A stretch of DNA of 64,000 bases from Cronobacter sakazakii (GTDB lineage: Bacteria > Pseudomonadota > Gammaproteobacteria > Enterobacterales > Enterobacteriaceae), in the NCBI RefSeq assembly GCF_000982825.1, contig NZ_CP011047.1:1488001-1552000 (forward strand), read 5' to 3'. Under the pieces are notes generated by a model. That model saw only the letters and a list, made by a program, of their open reading frames with translations. It made no database searches and was not told the DNA's origin. Each line of letters opens with the position of its first letter. Position 1 is the stretch's first letter. Shown piece by piece: positions 16,996 through 24,558 of this stretch. Made by a program: the position numbers and the translations under genes.

Positions 16996-17997
16996 TTACC
17001 GGTGCAGCGTGCTCGTACTGACGCTTTCGGCGTGTGCTACCGCTGGTGCCTGTTTCGCCACATGGCGGGCATAGAGCGCAGTAATGATGGGCACCAGAAT
17101 CGCCGTCACGATAACGCTCGCGGCGACCAGGGCCGTGGCTTGCGCGGCCACCGGCTCAAACGCGGGGTTGATTTGCGCGATGATAACCGGGTTCGCGACC
17201 GCCGCCCCCGCCGCGGAAGAGGCCGCCACGCCAGCCGTACCGTTACCGCCGCCCAGAAACTTATCTGCCATGATCAACGGAATACCGGTAATAATGATGA
17301 CGGCGACACCCAGCACAATCCCCAGCAGGCCCGTTTCCAGAATCACGCGCAAATTAATGGTATTGCCGAGCGCGAAGCCAAAGAACGGGATCAGCACCGG
17401 CGTGGCTTTGCTGAAGAACGCGCGCAGATCGTGGTCAAGGTTGCCGAGCGCGAAGCCTATCAGAAACGGCAGCACCGCGCCGATGAAGTGATGCGGCTCA
17501 AAAGAGGCGAGACCGGCAGATCCCAGAATCACCATCGTCATTAATGGGCCCGATTCCAGCGACATCAGCACAAACGCGCCGGACTCTTCCTTTGTACCGT
17601 ACTGGTTCATCAGACTGGCATACAGCCCGCCGTTGGTCATGTCCATCGCGGAAACGATAGCCAGTACCGACAGCCCGGCGAAAAAGCCGGTCTGAATGCC
17701 GGTGTCGGGAATAAACGAGGCCGCAATCATCGCGACAAGCCAGGCCACAGCGATTTTGGTCAGTACCAGCGTGCCGGATTTACGCAGTACCGTGCCAGTC
17801 GCGCGTAAATCAATAGACGCGCCAATACAGAAAAACCAGACGGCGAGAATAGGTACCGTTCCGCTAATCATGCCTTTGGTAAACGAGCCGAAATAATTCC
17901 CGGTTTCCGGAGCCAGCGTATTTAAAATGGCGCCAAGTAACAGTGGGATAAGCATCATCCCTCCGGGGATGCGTTCCATCGTAGCTTTAATCTTCAT
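16996..17997 (-). CDS. kdgT: 2-keto-3-deoxygluconate permease KdgT
   Basis: I use the second of two adjacent ATGs (17997) because it is better spaced from the GAGG site and matches the known N-terminus; the product is 333 residues. It has ten hydrophobic segments and the KdgT signatures MDMTNGGLYASLMNQYGTK and LMSLESGPLMTM. It imports 2-keto-3-deoxygluconate with protons in the inner membrane, an intermediate of pectin and uronate breakdown. It is divergent from kduI across a region with a KdgR-type site. The pair is absent at this locus in E. coli K-12. Confidence 0.95.
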   Translation of the reverse strand: MKIKATMERIPGGMMLIPLLLGAILNTLAPETGNYFGSFTKGMISGTVPILAVWFFCIGASIDLRATGTVLRKSGTLVLTKIAVAWLVAMIAASFIPDTGIQTGFFAGLSVLAIVSAMDMTNGGLYASLMNQYGTKEESGAFVLMSLESGPLMTMVILGSAGLASFEPHHFIGAVLPFLIGFALGNLDHDLRAFFSKATPVLIPFFGFALGNTINLRVILETGLLGIVLGVAVIIITGIPLIMADKFLGGGNGTAGVAASSAAGAAVANPVIIAQINPAFEPVAAQATALVAASVIVTAILVPIITALYARHVAKQAPAVAHAESVSTSTLHR

Positions 17998-18228
17998 CAT
18001 AAACCTCAGCGGTTTTATTCAGCCCAGGCTGAATTAAGGTTATAAGTGCCCACCGATAAAAATGATTACTTTTCATCTGGTTACGTTGGTATTTTTTGTA
18101 GGGCAGCCGTGGCGAGGCAGCGGCGGCTGGCATCTTCGGTATAAGAATTGAGACTGGTCTGTGTGCGACTTATCCCGTTATTGAAGCGACTGGCGCTACT
18201 ATTACTCTTTCGGAATAATGATTCAATA

Positions 18229-18262
18229 GAAATGAAACGATGTTTTAGTTACATCGATCACA
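18229..18262. promoter_or_regulatory. KdgR-type operator (and possible CRP site) between kdgT and kduI
   Basis: AAATGAAACGATGTTTTAGTT (about 18230-18250) closely resembles the KdgR operator consensus, a near-palindrome around GAAAC and GTTTT. A CRP-like site overlaps it on the right (AGTTA, 6 bp, TCACA; 18247-18262). The rest of the 18001-18390 gap shows no gene. Both neighbouring genes are classical KdgR targets, so regulation by KdgR is a reasonable inference. Confidence 0.65.
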
Positions 18263-18390
18263 TTATTGATTCACGTGTTTGATAGCATCAAACGCAGCGA
18301 AAATTTATGTAAATCCACTGTTATTTAATTGGGGTTTTTACGCTTATCTGATACCGGGACTCGATCCCCGTAACGTCACGAGGAGTCAGA

Positions 18391-19227
18391 ATGGACGTTC
18401 GTCAAAGCATTCATAGCGATCACACGAAAACCCTGGATACCGCCGGGCTTCGCAGGGAATTTTTAATCGAGACGATTTTTGTGGCTGACGAGTACACCAT
18501 GACGTACAGCCATATCGACCGCATCATTGTGGGCGGCGTGATGCCGGTAAACCGCACGGTGGCCGTGGGCAGTGAAGTGGGCAAACAATTGGGCGTGAGC
18601 TATTTTCTGGAGCGCCGCGAGCTGGGGGTCATTAATATCGGCGGGCCGGGGCTTATCACGGTGGACGGCACGCGCTATGAAATGAACAGCCGCGACGGGC
18701 TGTATGTCGGCAAGGGCGCGAAAGAAGTGATGTTTGAAAGCGCCGACGCGGCGAATCCCGCGCGTTTTTACTATAACTGCGCGCCGGCGCACACGACATT
18801 TCCAACCAGGCGCGTGACGCCCGCGGATGTTTCGCCGGTGCATCTTGGCGAGGATGTGACCAGCAACCGCCGTACCATCAATAAATATTTTATTCCTGAC
18901 GTGCTGGAGACCTGCCAGCTCAGCATGGGTCTGACGGAGCTGGCGCCGGGCAACCTGTGGAATACGATGCCGTGCCACACGCACGAGCGGCGCATGGAGG
19001 TGTACTTCTATTTTGGGCTAGAAGAGAACAGCTGCGTCTTTCACATGATGGGTCAGCCGCAGGAGACGCGGCACATTGTGGTGCAAAACGAGCAGGCGGT
19101 CATTTCGCCGAGCTGGTCGATTCACTCAGGCGTCGGGACGCGCGCGTATACGTTTATCTGGGGAATGGTGGGCGAAAACCAGGTCTTCGACGATATGGAT
19201 CACGTTGCGGTGAAGGATTTGCGCTAA
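18391..19227 (+). CDS. kduI: 5-dehydro-4-deoxy-D-glucuronate isomerase
   Basis: The 278-residue product has the exact length and zinc-cupin residues of E. coli KduI: His196, His198, Glu203 (in CHTHERRMEVYFYF) and His245. The enzyme isomerises 5-keto-4-deoxyuronate to 2,5-diketo-3-deoxygluconate in the cytoplasm, a step in degradation of unsaturated galacturonides and glucuronides. The next enzyme, KduD, usually encoded beside it, is not in this window. A GAGGAG site precedes the ATG, and an upstream KdgR-type operator predicts induction by uronate intermediates. Confidence 0.97.
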   Translation: MDVRQSIHSDHTKTLDTAGLRREFLIETIFVADEYTMTYSHIDRIIVGGVMPVNRTVAVGSEVGKQLGVSYFLERRELGVINIGGPGLITVDGTRYEMNSRDGLYVGKGAKEVMFESADAANPARFYYNCAPAHTTFPTRRVTPADVSPVHLGEDVTSNRRTINKYFIPDVLETCQLSMGLTELAPGNLWNTMPCHTHERRMEVYFYFGLEENSCVFHMMGQPQETRHIVVQNEQAVISPSWSIHSGVGTRAYTFIWGMVGENQVFDDMDHVAVKDLR

Positions 19228-19240
19228 CCGCACACGTATA

Positions 19241-19271
19241 AAAAAAGCCTCGTCAGTGACGAGGCTTTTTT
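19241..19271. terminator. bidirectional terminator kduI/yghU
   Basis: A-run, GCCTCGT, loop CAGTG, ACGAGGC, T-run. The symmetrical A and T tracts make it usable by both convergent genes. Confidence 0.9.
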
Positions 19272-19276
19272 GTGGG

Positions 19277-20143
19277 CTACGCGCCGCGTTTGTCTTCGGT
19301 ATTTCGCTCGAAATCAGAGGCGTCGTGACGCTCGTGAAGCTGCTCGTTGAGCGGCCCCCAGGTGCGGTTAACGATGCGCCCGCGCTGCACGGCCGGACGT
19401 TGTGCCACCTCTTCGGCCCAGCGCTTCACGTTTTTGTATTCCTCAACCTGCAGGAATTTACTCGCCTCATACAGCCCGCCGATAATCAGGTTGCCGTACC
19501 ACGGCCAGATGGCGATATCGGCAATCGAATAGGCGTCGCCCGCGATAAAACGGTGCTGCGCGAGCTGTCTGTCCAGCACGTCGAGCTGGCGTTTGGCTTC
19601 CATCGTGAAGCGGTTAATCGCGTACTCGATTTTCTGCGGCGCGTAGTGGTAGAAGTGGCCGAAACCACCGCCGAGATAGGGCGCTGACCCCTGCAACCAG
19701 AATAGCCAGTTCAGCGCTTCGGCGCGTCCGGCGTAATCTTCCGGCAGGAACTGGCCGAACTTATCGGCGAGATAAAGCAGGATCGCGCCAGATTCAAACA
19801 CGCGCACCGCGGGCGTGACCGAGCGGTCCAGCAGCGCCGGGATCTTGGAATTAGGGTTCACCTCAACGAAACCGCTGGAGAACTGATCGCCTTCGCTGAT
19901 GCGGATCAGGTGCGCGTCATATTCCGCGCCGCTGATGCCAAGCGCCAGCAGTTCTTCCAGCAGGATAGTCACTTTCTGGCCGTTCGGCGTGCCGAGCGAA
20001 TAGAGCTGTAACGGGTGTTTGCCGACCGGCAGCGTTTTTTCATGCGTCGGCCCCGCGATGGGACGGTTAATGTTTGCAAAGGCGCCGCCAGACTGCGGTT
20101 CCCAGGTCCAGACTTCAGGTGGCTGATATTCGTTTTGAGACAT
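19277..20143 (-). CDS. yghU: glutathione-dependent disulfide-bond oxidoreductase YghU
   Basis: The 288-residue protein aligns along its whole length with E. coli YghU. Typical stretches are GGAFANINRPIAGPTHEKTL, LGTPNGQKVTILLEELLALG and the C-terminal LNEQLHERHDASDFE. This GST (Nu-class) family binds two glutathione molecules and has disulfide reductase and peroxidase activity; it acts in the cytoplasm. The gene stands alone here, whereas E. coli carries it elsewhere, so it is part of the variable block next to the tRNA-Phe gene. Confidence 0.95.
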   Translation of the reverse strand: MSQNEYQPPEVWTWEPQSGGAFANINRPIAGPTHEKTLPVGKHPLQLYSLGTPNGQKVTILLEELLALGISGAEYDAHLIRISEGDQFSSGFVEVNPNSKIPALLDRSVTPAVRVFESGAILLYLADKFGQFLPEDYAGRAEALNWLFWLQGSAPYLGGGFGHFYHYAPQKIEYAINRFTMEAKRQLDVLDRQLAQHRFIAGDAYSIADIAIWPWYGNLIIGGLYEASKFLQVEEYKNVKRWAEEVAQRPAVQRGRIVNRTWGPLNEQLHERHDASDFERNTEDKRGA

Positions 20144-20254
20144 AATGTTATCCCGCGCGATGAGTAAGGAAGTAAACCGGCCGTCCGGTTCGCGTTTTCG
20201 AGTGTAGCAGGCGAGGGCGTACTCGCCTGTTATCCGGTTGTGGCATTACCCCAC

Positions 20255-21217
20255 TCAACAGCCCGCGGCGATGTAGTCGCCGTTCGGGCTGACAGGAATC
20301 ACCGTGAGGAAGAGAACGGCGGCGAACAGCAGTAGCGCCAGCCCGCCAGCAATCCGCAGCAGCGCAGCGATACGCTGCGCCTGAGCGGCCGTGGTTTGCG
20401 TGCCGAAAAGCCGTGTGGTGGTGCGGCGGGCATACTGCACGCCAAGCGACAGCGCCATAATCGAGAGCGCCGTACCGAGCGCCATCGTCATCACCGCCGC
20501 CATTCCCCAGCTCGCCATGCCCAGCGCATTGGCAAACAGCATAATCATTATCGCGCCGCTACAGGGCCGCGCGCCGATAGCGGCGATAACGCCAAGCCGG
20601 GCGCGCCAGTCGCCACCATGATTTTCACGGCCGACACCATGATGGCCGCAGCCGCAGTTTTCCGGGTGCGATTGCACAGGCGTCAGCGAATGGATTTTCA
20701 GGCGCGGCGCACGCAGGCTTCTCGCGGCGCGCAGAATAAGAAACAGCCCGAACGCGCCGATAAGCAGCGCGCTCACCTTTTCGAGATACCAGCGGCTCTG
20801 GCTCAGATCGCCAGACGCCAGGTTAAAGCCGACCGCCAGGATAAACACAAACGCGATGGCGCTGACGCCCTGCATCAGGCTGCCCGCGAGCGGCACCACT
20901 CTTGCCGCGAAGAGGTTTTCGCGGTGGGTGGCAAGATACGCGCTGACGATAAATTTGCCGTGCCCCGGCCCGATGGCATGCAGTACGCCGTAAATAAACG
21001 CGCCGCTGATAAGCCAGAGGCCGCCGGTGTACTGATGGTTATTGAGCTGCAACAGATAAAGCACCAGATAGCGGTGCAGCGCGATTTGCAGGCTGAACGC
21101 CCATTGCAGAAACGCGCCCCAGTGGCTGTAGAAGAAAAACGCCACGCCCAGCGCAAAGAGCGTTAACAGCAGCGCGCCGGGACGTTGCCAGCGGCGGTTC
21201 AGGATGGCAGTCGACAT
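20255..21217 (-). CDS. NicO/RcnA-type nickel/cobalt transporter
   Basis: I start at the ATG at 21217 (320 residues); an upstream in-frame TTG has a poorer context. About six to seven membrane segments carry the NicO signatures HAIGPGHGKFIVSAYL and GARPCSGAIMIML. A central loop rich in metal-binding residues (HPENCGCGHHGVG) sits between them, as in RcnA-like exporters. The likely role is efflux of Ni2+ or Co2+ across the inner membrane, but direction and metal are not shown by the sequence. No RcnR-type regulator or periplasmic partner is adjacent. Confidence 0.85.
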   Translation of the reverse strand: MSTAILNRRWQRPGALLLTLFALGVAFFFYSHWGAFLQWAFSLQIALHRYLVLYLLQLNNHQYTGGLWLISGAFIYGVLHAIGPGHGKFIVSAYLATHRENLFAARVVPLAGSLMQGVSAIAFVFILAVGFNLASGDLSQSRWYLEKVSALLIGAFGLFLILRAARSLRAPRLKIHSLTPVQSHPENCGCGHHGVGRENHGGDWRARLGVIAAIGARPCSGAIMIMLFANALGMASWGMAAVMTMALGTALSIMALSLGVQYARRTTTRLFGTQTTAAQAQRIAALLRIAGGLALLLFAAVLFLTVIPVSPNGDYIAAGC

Positions 21218-21301
21218 GCAGTTATCCCGTGAATGAGCATTGAGCAAGTATAACGATGAAAGCGTTAGGGAGAAGCGGGAAAGGGAAGGGGAGCACTCAG
21301 T

Positions 21302-21415
21302 GCGAGTCGCAGGGATGCGACGAGTGAATCGAACGCAGTCCGATGAAGAGTCCGGCTCGCCAAAAGCAAAAAACCAGCCCGTAGGCTGGTTTTTCTAAAT
21401 TAGTGGTGCCCGGAC
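21302..21415 (-). repeat. tRNA-Phe-associated repeat, distal copy
   Basis: 114 bp that match 21468-21581 at about 110 positions, exactly 166 bp apart. The copy includes 12 bp of the tRNA-Phe 3' end (GTCCGGGCACCA on the minus strand), a terminator hairpin and an imperfect palindrome-rich tail. The layout resembles the E. coli tyrT repeats that begin with the tRNA 3' end and yield rtT RNA. Confidence 0.85.
21368..21394 (-). terminator. second terminator in the tRNA-Phe repeat
   Basis: AAAAACCAGCC, loop, GGCTGGTTTTTT on the minus strand; identical to the first-copy terminator at 21534-21560. Confidence 0.85.
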
Positions 21416-21467
21416 CGGACAAAAACGCCGGGAGCGTTTTTGCACAGCGCATCGCGCTGCCCGCAGG

Positions 21468-21581
21468 GCGAGTCGCAGGGATGCGACGAGTGAATCGAAC
21501 GCAGTTCGATGGAGAGTCCGTCTCTCCAAAAGCAAAAAACCAGCCCGTAGGCTGGTTTTTCTAAATTAGTGGTGCCCGGAC
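21468..21581 (-). repeat. tRNA-Phe-associated repeat, proximal copy
   Basis: Starts within the genuine tRNA-Phe 3' end and covers the terminator plus about 65 bp beyond it. It differs from the distal copy at four positions. The 52 bp between the copies (21416-21467) hold a further small hairpin (AAAAACGC...GCGTTTTT). Confidence 0.85.
21534..21560 (-). terminator. tRNA-Phe terminator
   Basis: A 9-11-bp stem AAAAACCAGCC / GGCTGGTTTTTT lies 10 bp after the tRNA CCA end on the minus strand. Confidence 0.9.
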
Positions 21582-21645
21582 TCGGAATCGAACCAAGGAC
21601 ACGGGGATTTTCAATCCCCTGCTCTACCGACTGAGCTATCCGGGC
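21570..21645 (-). tRNA. pheU: tRNA-Phe (anticodon GAA)
   Basis: The minus strand reads GCCCGGATAGCTCAGTCGG... with acceptor stem GCCCGGA/TCCGGGC, the D-loop box, anticodon loop TTGAAAA (GAA), T-loop GGTTCGATTCC and an encoded CCA; 76 nt. It appears identical to the E. coli tRNA-Phe. In E. coli pheU also lies next to yjdC and dsbD, though with cadBAC on the other side; here kduI, yghU and the NicO gene take that place. Confidence 0.98.
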
Positions 21646-21761
21646 AACGGGGCGCATTAAACCGTAAAGGCCCGAAGGCGTCAACGGCTTTGTCATAAAA
21701 AATTCGTCAATCTGTGCTGACTGGCTGATTTTCAGACAAAAAGGCACCCGTTAATGGGTTA

Positions 21762-22337
21762 TCAGGTCAGCGCGCCGCCCTGACGACACTGAGCGAAACG
21801 CAGGATATCTTCGGCGAGACGCCGCGCGGTATCCACGTCCGCCTGGCTGCGTTTGACCAGCAGACGGCTCAGACAGCCTTCCAGCACCAGTTCCATCTGC
21901 TCGGCGACCATCGCCGGATCGTCCACTTCGAGCTGCGTTAACAGCTCATGCGTGTAGTGATACGCCGCGCGTTTTTGCTGATCCGCCAGTTGATGGATCG
22001 GGTGTGACGCCTCGGGGTAAAACGTGCAGGCGGCGATAAACAGACAGCCTGGGTAGCGATCCTGGCTGACGCAGTCCGTCAGCGCCTGATAGCGCGCCAT
22101 GAGCTTTTGCTCGGCGCTTAGCTCTTCGTTGTAGATCAGCTGGCGGCGCCAGGCGTCCACACGCTGGCTTAAATAGCGCAATGCGTCATACAGCAGCGCC
22201 TCGCGATCCGGCCAGTAGCGCTGGATCTCTTCCGTCGGACACTGTGCCGCGGCGGCCACCATTTCCGGTGTGGTATTGGCAATCCCTTCCTGTTCAAGGA
22301 TATGCAGGGCCTGCTCCAGAACTTCTTCACGTTGCAC
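21762..22337 (-). CDS. yjdC: TetR-like transcriptional regulator YjdC
   Basis: A 191-residue protein aligned throughout with E. coli YjdC. The N-terminal helix-turn-helix is EEIQRYWPDREALLYDALRY, and the C-terminal ligand domain carries YPGCLFIAACTFYP and SRLLVKRSQADVDTARRLAEDILRF. It sits just downstream of dsbD in the same direction (50 bp gap), the same arrangement as in E. coli. Its target and effector are not known to me. Confidence 0.93.
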   Translation of the reverse strand: MQREEVLEQALHILEQEGIANTTPEMVAAAAQCPTEEIQRYWPDREALLYDALRYLSQRVDAWRRQLIYNEELSAEQKLMARYQALTDCVSQDRYPGCLFIAACTFYPEASHPIHQLADQQKRAAYHYTHELLTQLEVDDPAMVAEQMELVLEGCLSRLLVKRSQADVDTARRLAEDILRFAQCRQGGALT

Positions 22338-22387
22338 GGTCTACTCCTCTCCGTTTAGCCCAACGGTTTCTCCCACCCAAGTGTTGT

Positions 22388-24112
22388 TTACCGCAGGCGA
22401 TTGTGCAAATGCGTTGCAAACGCGGGGGCGTCCATAAAACCGGTGACGCGGCCATTTGGGATCTCGTTACCCTGCGCATCGAAGAAAATAATCGTGGGCA
22501 GCCCGAGCACATTAAGGCGCTTCAGCAATGCCACATCGGCGGCGCTGTTAGCGGTGACGTTAGCCTGCAACAGCACCGCGCCATCAAGCGCGCGCTGCAC
22601 CTCTGGCGCGCTGAACGTATATTTTTCAAACTCTTTACAGGCGACGCACCAGTCAGCGTAGAGATCGAGCATCACCGGCTTGCCTTTGGCCTGCGCCAGC
22701 GCGCGGTCGAGATCGTCCACCGTGGCGATGCGGGTGAAGGCCAGATGCGCCTGGGATTCCGCGACAGGCGCGCCGAAAACCCAGTCCTGCAACGGACGGG
22801 CGCAAATCATTGCCGCACCCAGCAGGACGATTTGCACCGCGCGCATCCAGGAGCGGGTGGCGTTCAGGCTCGTGACAAACGCCCAGCCGAAGAACGCGAC
22901 GCCAAGCACGCTCCAGAGACGCACTCCCCACGGCTCGCCCAGCACGCGCTCCAGCAGAAATACCGGTAGCGCCAGGATAACAAAGCCGAACGCGGTTTTT
23001 ACCTGCTCCATCCACGGGCCGCTTTTTGGCAGCAGCCGGTTGCCGAAAACGGTAACCATAATCAACGGCAGCCCCATGCCGAGCGCGTAGAGATACAACG
23101 TACCGCCGCCGAGCCACAGGTTCCCGCTCTGGGCGATATAAAGCAGAATGGCACTGAGCGGCGCAGTGGTGCAGGGCGAGCAGATAAGCCCGGCAATCGC
23201 GCCCATCGCAAACACGCCGCCCGGCGAGCCGCCGCGCTGGCGGTTGCTCATCAGCGTCAGGCGCGTTTGCAGCGACGCGGGCAGTTGCAGCGTAAAGAGC
23301 CCGAACATCGAGAGTGCCAGCAGAACAAACACCGCAGAGAGCGTCACCAGCACCCACGGGCTTTGCAGCGCCGCCTGAAATTGTAGCCCCGCGGCGGCGG
23401 CCACCAGCCCGAGCGCGGTATACGTGAGCGCCATTCCCTGCACGTAGATAAACGCCAGCAGCAGCGCGCGGCGGGTGGAAAGCCGTTTTTCGCCGCCAAG
23501 CACGATGCCGGAGATAAGCGGGTACATGGGGAGCACGCAGGGGGTGAAAGCGACGCCGATGCCGATGAGCAGCGCCCAGAGCGCGGAGAAGGGCAGGGTG
23601 GCGGAAGGCGCATCGCTGTTAACGCGGGTTTGCTCGCCAGTGGCGGCCGAAGGCGTAGCGGCGTCGGCTTTAACACTCTCTGTCGGTTCGACGGCGCTCA
23701 GCGGCACCGTGCGGGTTTCCGGCGGGTAACAGAAACCGGCTTCTGCGCAGCCCTGGTACGTCACGCTCAGCGTCGCGCCCGGCGACGCCTGCTCTACCGT
23801 GACCGGCACGCTGAGCGCGTCACGGTAGATTTCGCTTTTGCCGAAGAACTCATCTTCATGCGGCTCGCCAGTGGGCAGTGCGAGCGGTGCCACGCTTGCA
23901 CTGGCGGGCGTTACGCGAATTTGCTGGCGATAGAGATAGTAGCCGGGCTTAATCTGCCAGTTCAGCGTCAGCTGGTTCTTCTGCTGCTGAAAATCAAACG
24001 CGAAGGCCTGGTCTGCCGGCACAAACTGCGAGGCGTTTTGCTGGCCGAAGAGTGAGGCCGAAGCATGAGCGCTGCAAAACAGCAGGATCAGCGTAAGGAT
24101 GCGGTGAGCCAT
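22388..24112 (-). CDS. dsbD: protein-disulfide reductase DsbD
   Basis: The 574-residue protein has a signal peptide (about residues 1-19), a periplasmic N-terminal domain with the GCAEAGFCYPP cysteine pair, eight membrane segments containing FTPCVLPMYPL and GLICSPCTTAPLSA, and a C-terminal thioredoxin domain with WCVAC (Cys489 and Cys492). It passes electrons from cytoplasmic thioredoxin to DsbC, DsbG and CcmG in the periplasm. It overlaps cutA by 25 bp. Three plus-strand frames across it are shadows. Confidence 0.98.
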   Translation of the reverse strand: MAHRILTLILLFCSAHASASLFGQQNASQFVPADQAFAFDFQQQKNQLTLNWQIKPGYYLYRQQIRVTPASASVAPLALPTGEPHEDEFFGKSEIYRDALSVPVTVEQASPGATLSVTYQGCAEAGFCYPPETRTVPLSAVEPTESVKADAATPSAATGEQTRVNSDAPSATLPFSALWALLIGIGVAFTPCVLPMYPLISGIVLGGEKRLSTRRALLLAFIYVQGMALTYTALGLVAAAAGLQFQAALQSPWVLVTLSAVFVLLALSMFGLFTLQLPASLQTRLTLMSNRQRGGSPGGVFAMGAIAGLICSPCTTAPLSAILLYIAQSGNLWLGGGTLYLYALGMGLPLIMVTVFGNRLLPKSGPWMEQVKTAFGFVILALPVFLLERVLGEPWGVRLWSVLGVAFFGWAFVTSLNATRSWMRAVQIVLLGAAMICARPLQDWVFGAPVAESQAHLAFTRIATVDDLDRALAQAKGKPVMLDLYADWCVACKEFEKYTFSAPEVQRALDGAVLLQANVTANSAADVALLKRLNVLGLPTIIFFDAQGNEIPNGRVTGFMDAPAFATHLHNRLR

Positions 24113-24435
24113 GAGAGGTAATCGTTGTCTCCATGAATAACGGGGATCACAAGCAGTTCGGGTGTCTGATACGGATGATGGCTTTTAAGACACGTCAGCA
24201 GCGCCTGCTGGCGCGCGATATCGCTTTTTAACACCATTTGCACTTCGTACTCTTGCTCCAGTTTGCCTTCCCAGTAGTAGAGCGAGGTGGCACCCGGCAG
24301 CAGCGTCACGCAGGCGGCGAGATTTTCCGCCAGCGCTTTGGCCGCCAGATCCTGCGCGGTGGCTTCGTCCGGCGCGGTGCAAAGCACAACGACGGCGTCC
24401 GGCGCGGCGTGAGTAACGGTATTTTCATCCAGCAT
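24088..24435 (-). CDS. cutA: divalent-cation tolerance protein CutA
   Basis: 115 residues of the trimeric CutA1 family, with the conserved ENLAACVTLLPGATSLYYWEGKL and HHPYQTPELLVIPVIHGDNDYL stretches. The family is linked to copper tolerance in E. coli, though the biochemical role is still unclear. The gene overlaps the start of dsbD by 25 bp and follows dcuA, an arrangement shared with E. coli. Confidence 0.96.
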   Translation of the reverse strand: MLDENTVTHAAPDAVVVLCTAPDEATAQDLAAKALAENLAACVTLLPGATSLYYWEGKLEQEYEVQMVLKSDIARQQALLTCLKSHHPYQTPELLVIPVIHGDNDYLSWLTASLR

Positions 24436-24529
24436 AAAGCCCTCCTGCCTGAAAAGTGTGAACGGCTACTATACAACGGCAGAAGCGGGCGCGTTAGCCG
24501 TTGAGCGCAGGTGTGAGGGGTTGTGACGT

Positions 24530-24552
24530 AAAAAGGGGCGCCGCAGCGCCCC
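24530..24552 (-). terminator. dcuA terminator
   Basis: GGGGCGC, loop TGCG, GCGCCCC and then TTTTTACG on the minus strand, directly after the dcuA stop. Confidence 0.85.
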
Positions 24553-24558
24553 GGAAGA

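Noticed and set aside
21400..21747. 115-codon minus frame across tRNA-Phe and its repeat
   Set aside because: Translates the tRNA itself; no protein features. A Tpr-like protein, as claimed for E. coli tyrT, is not supported here.
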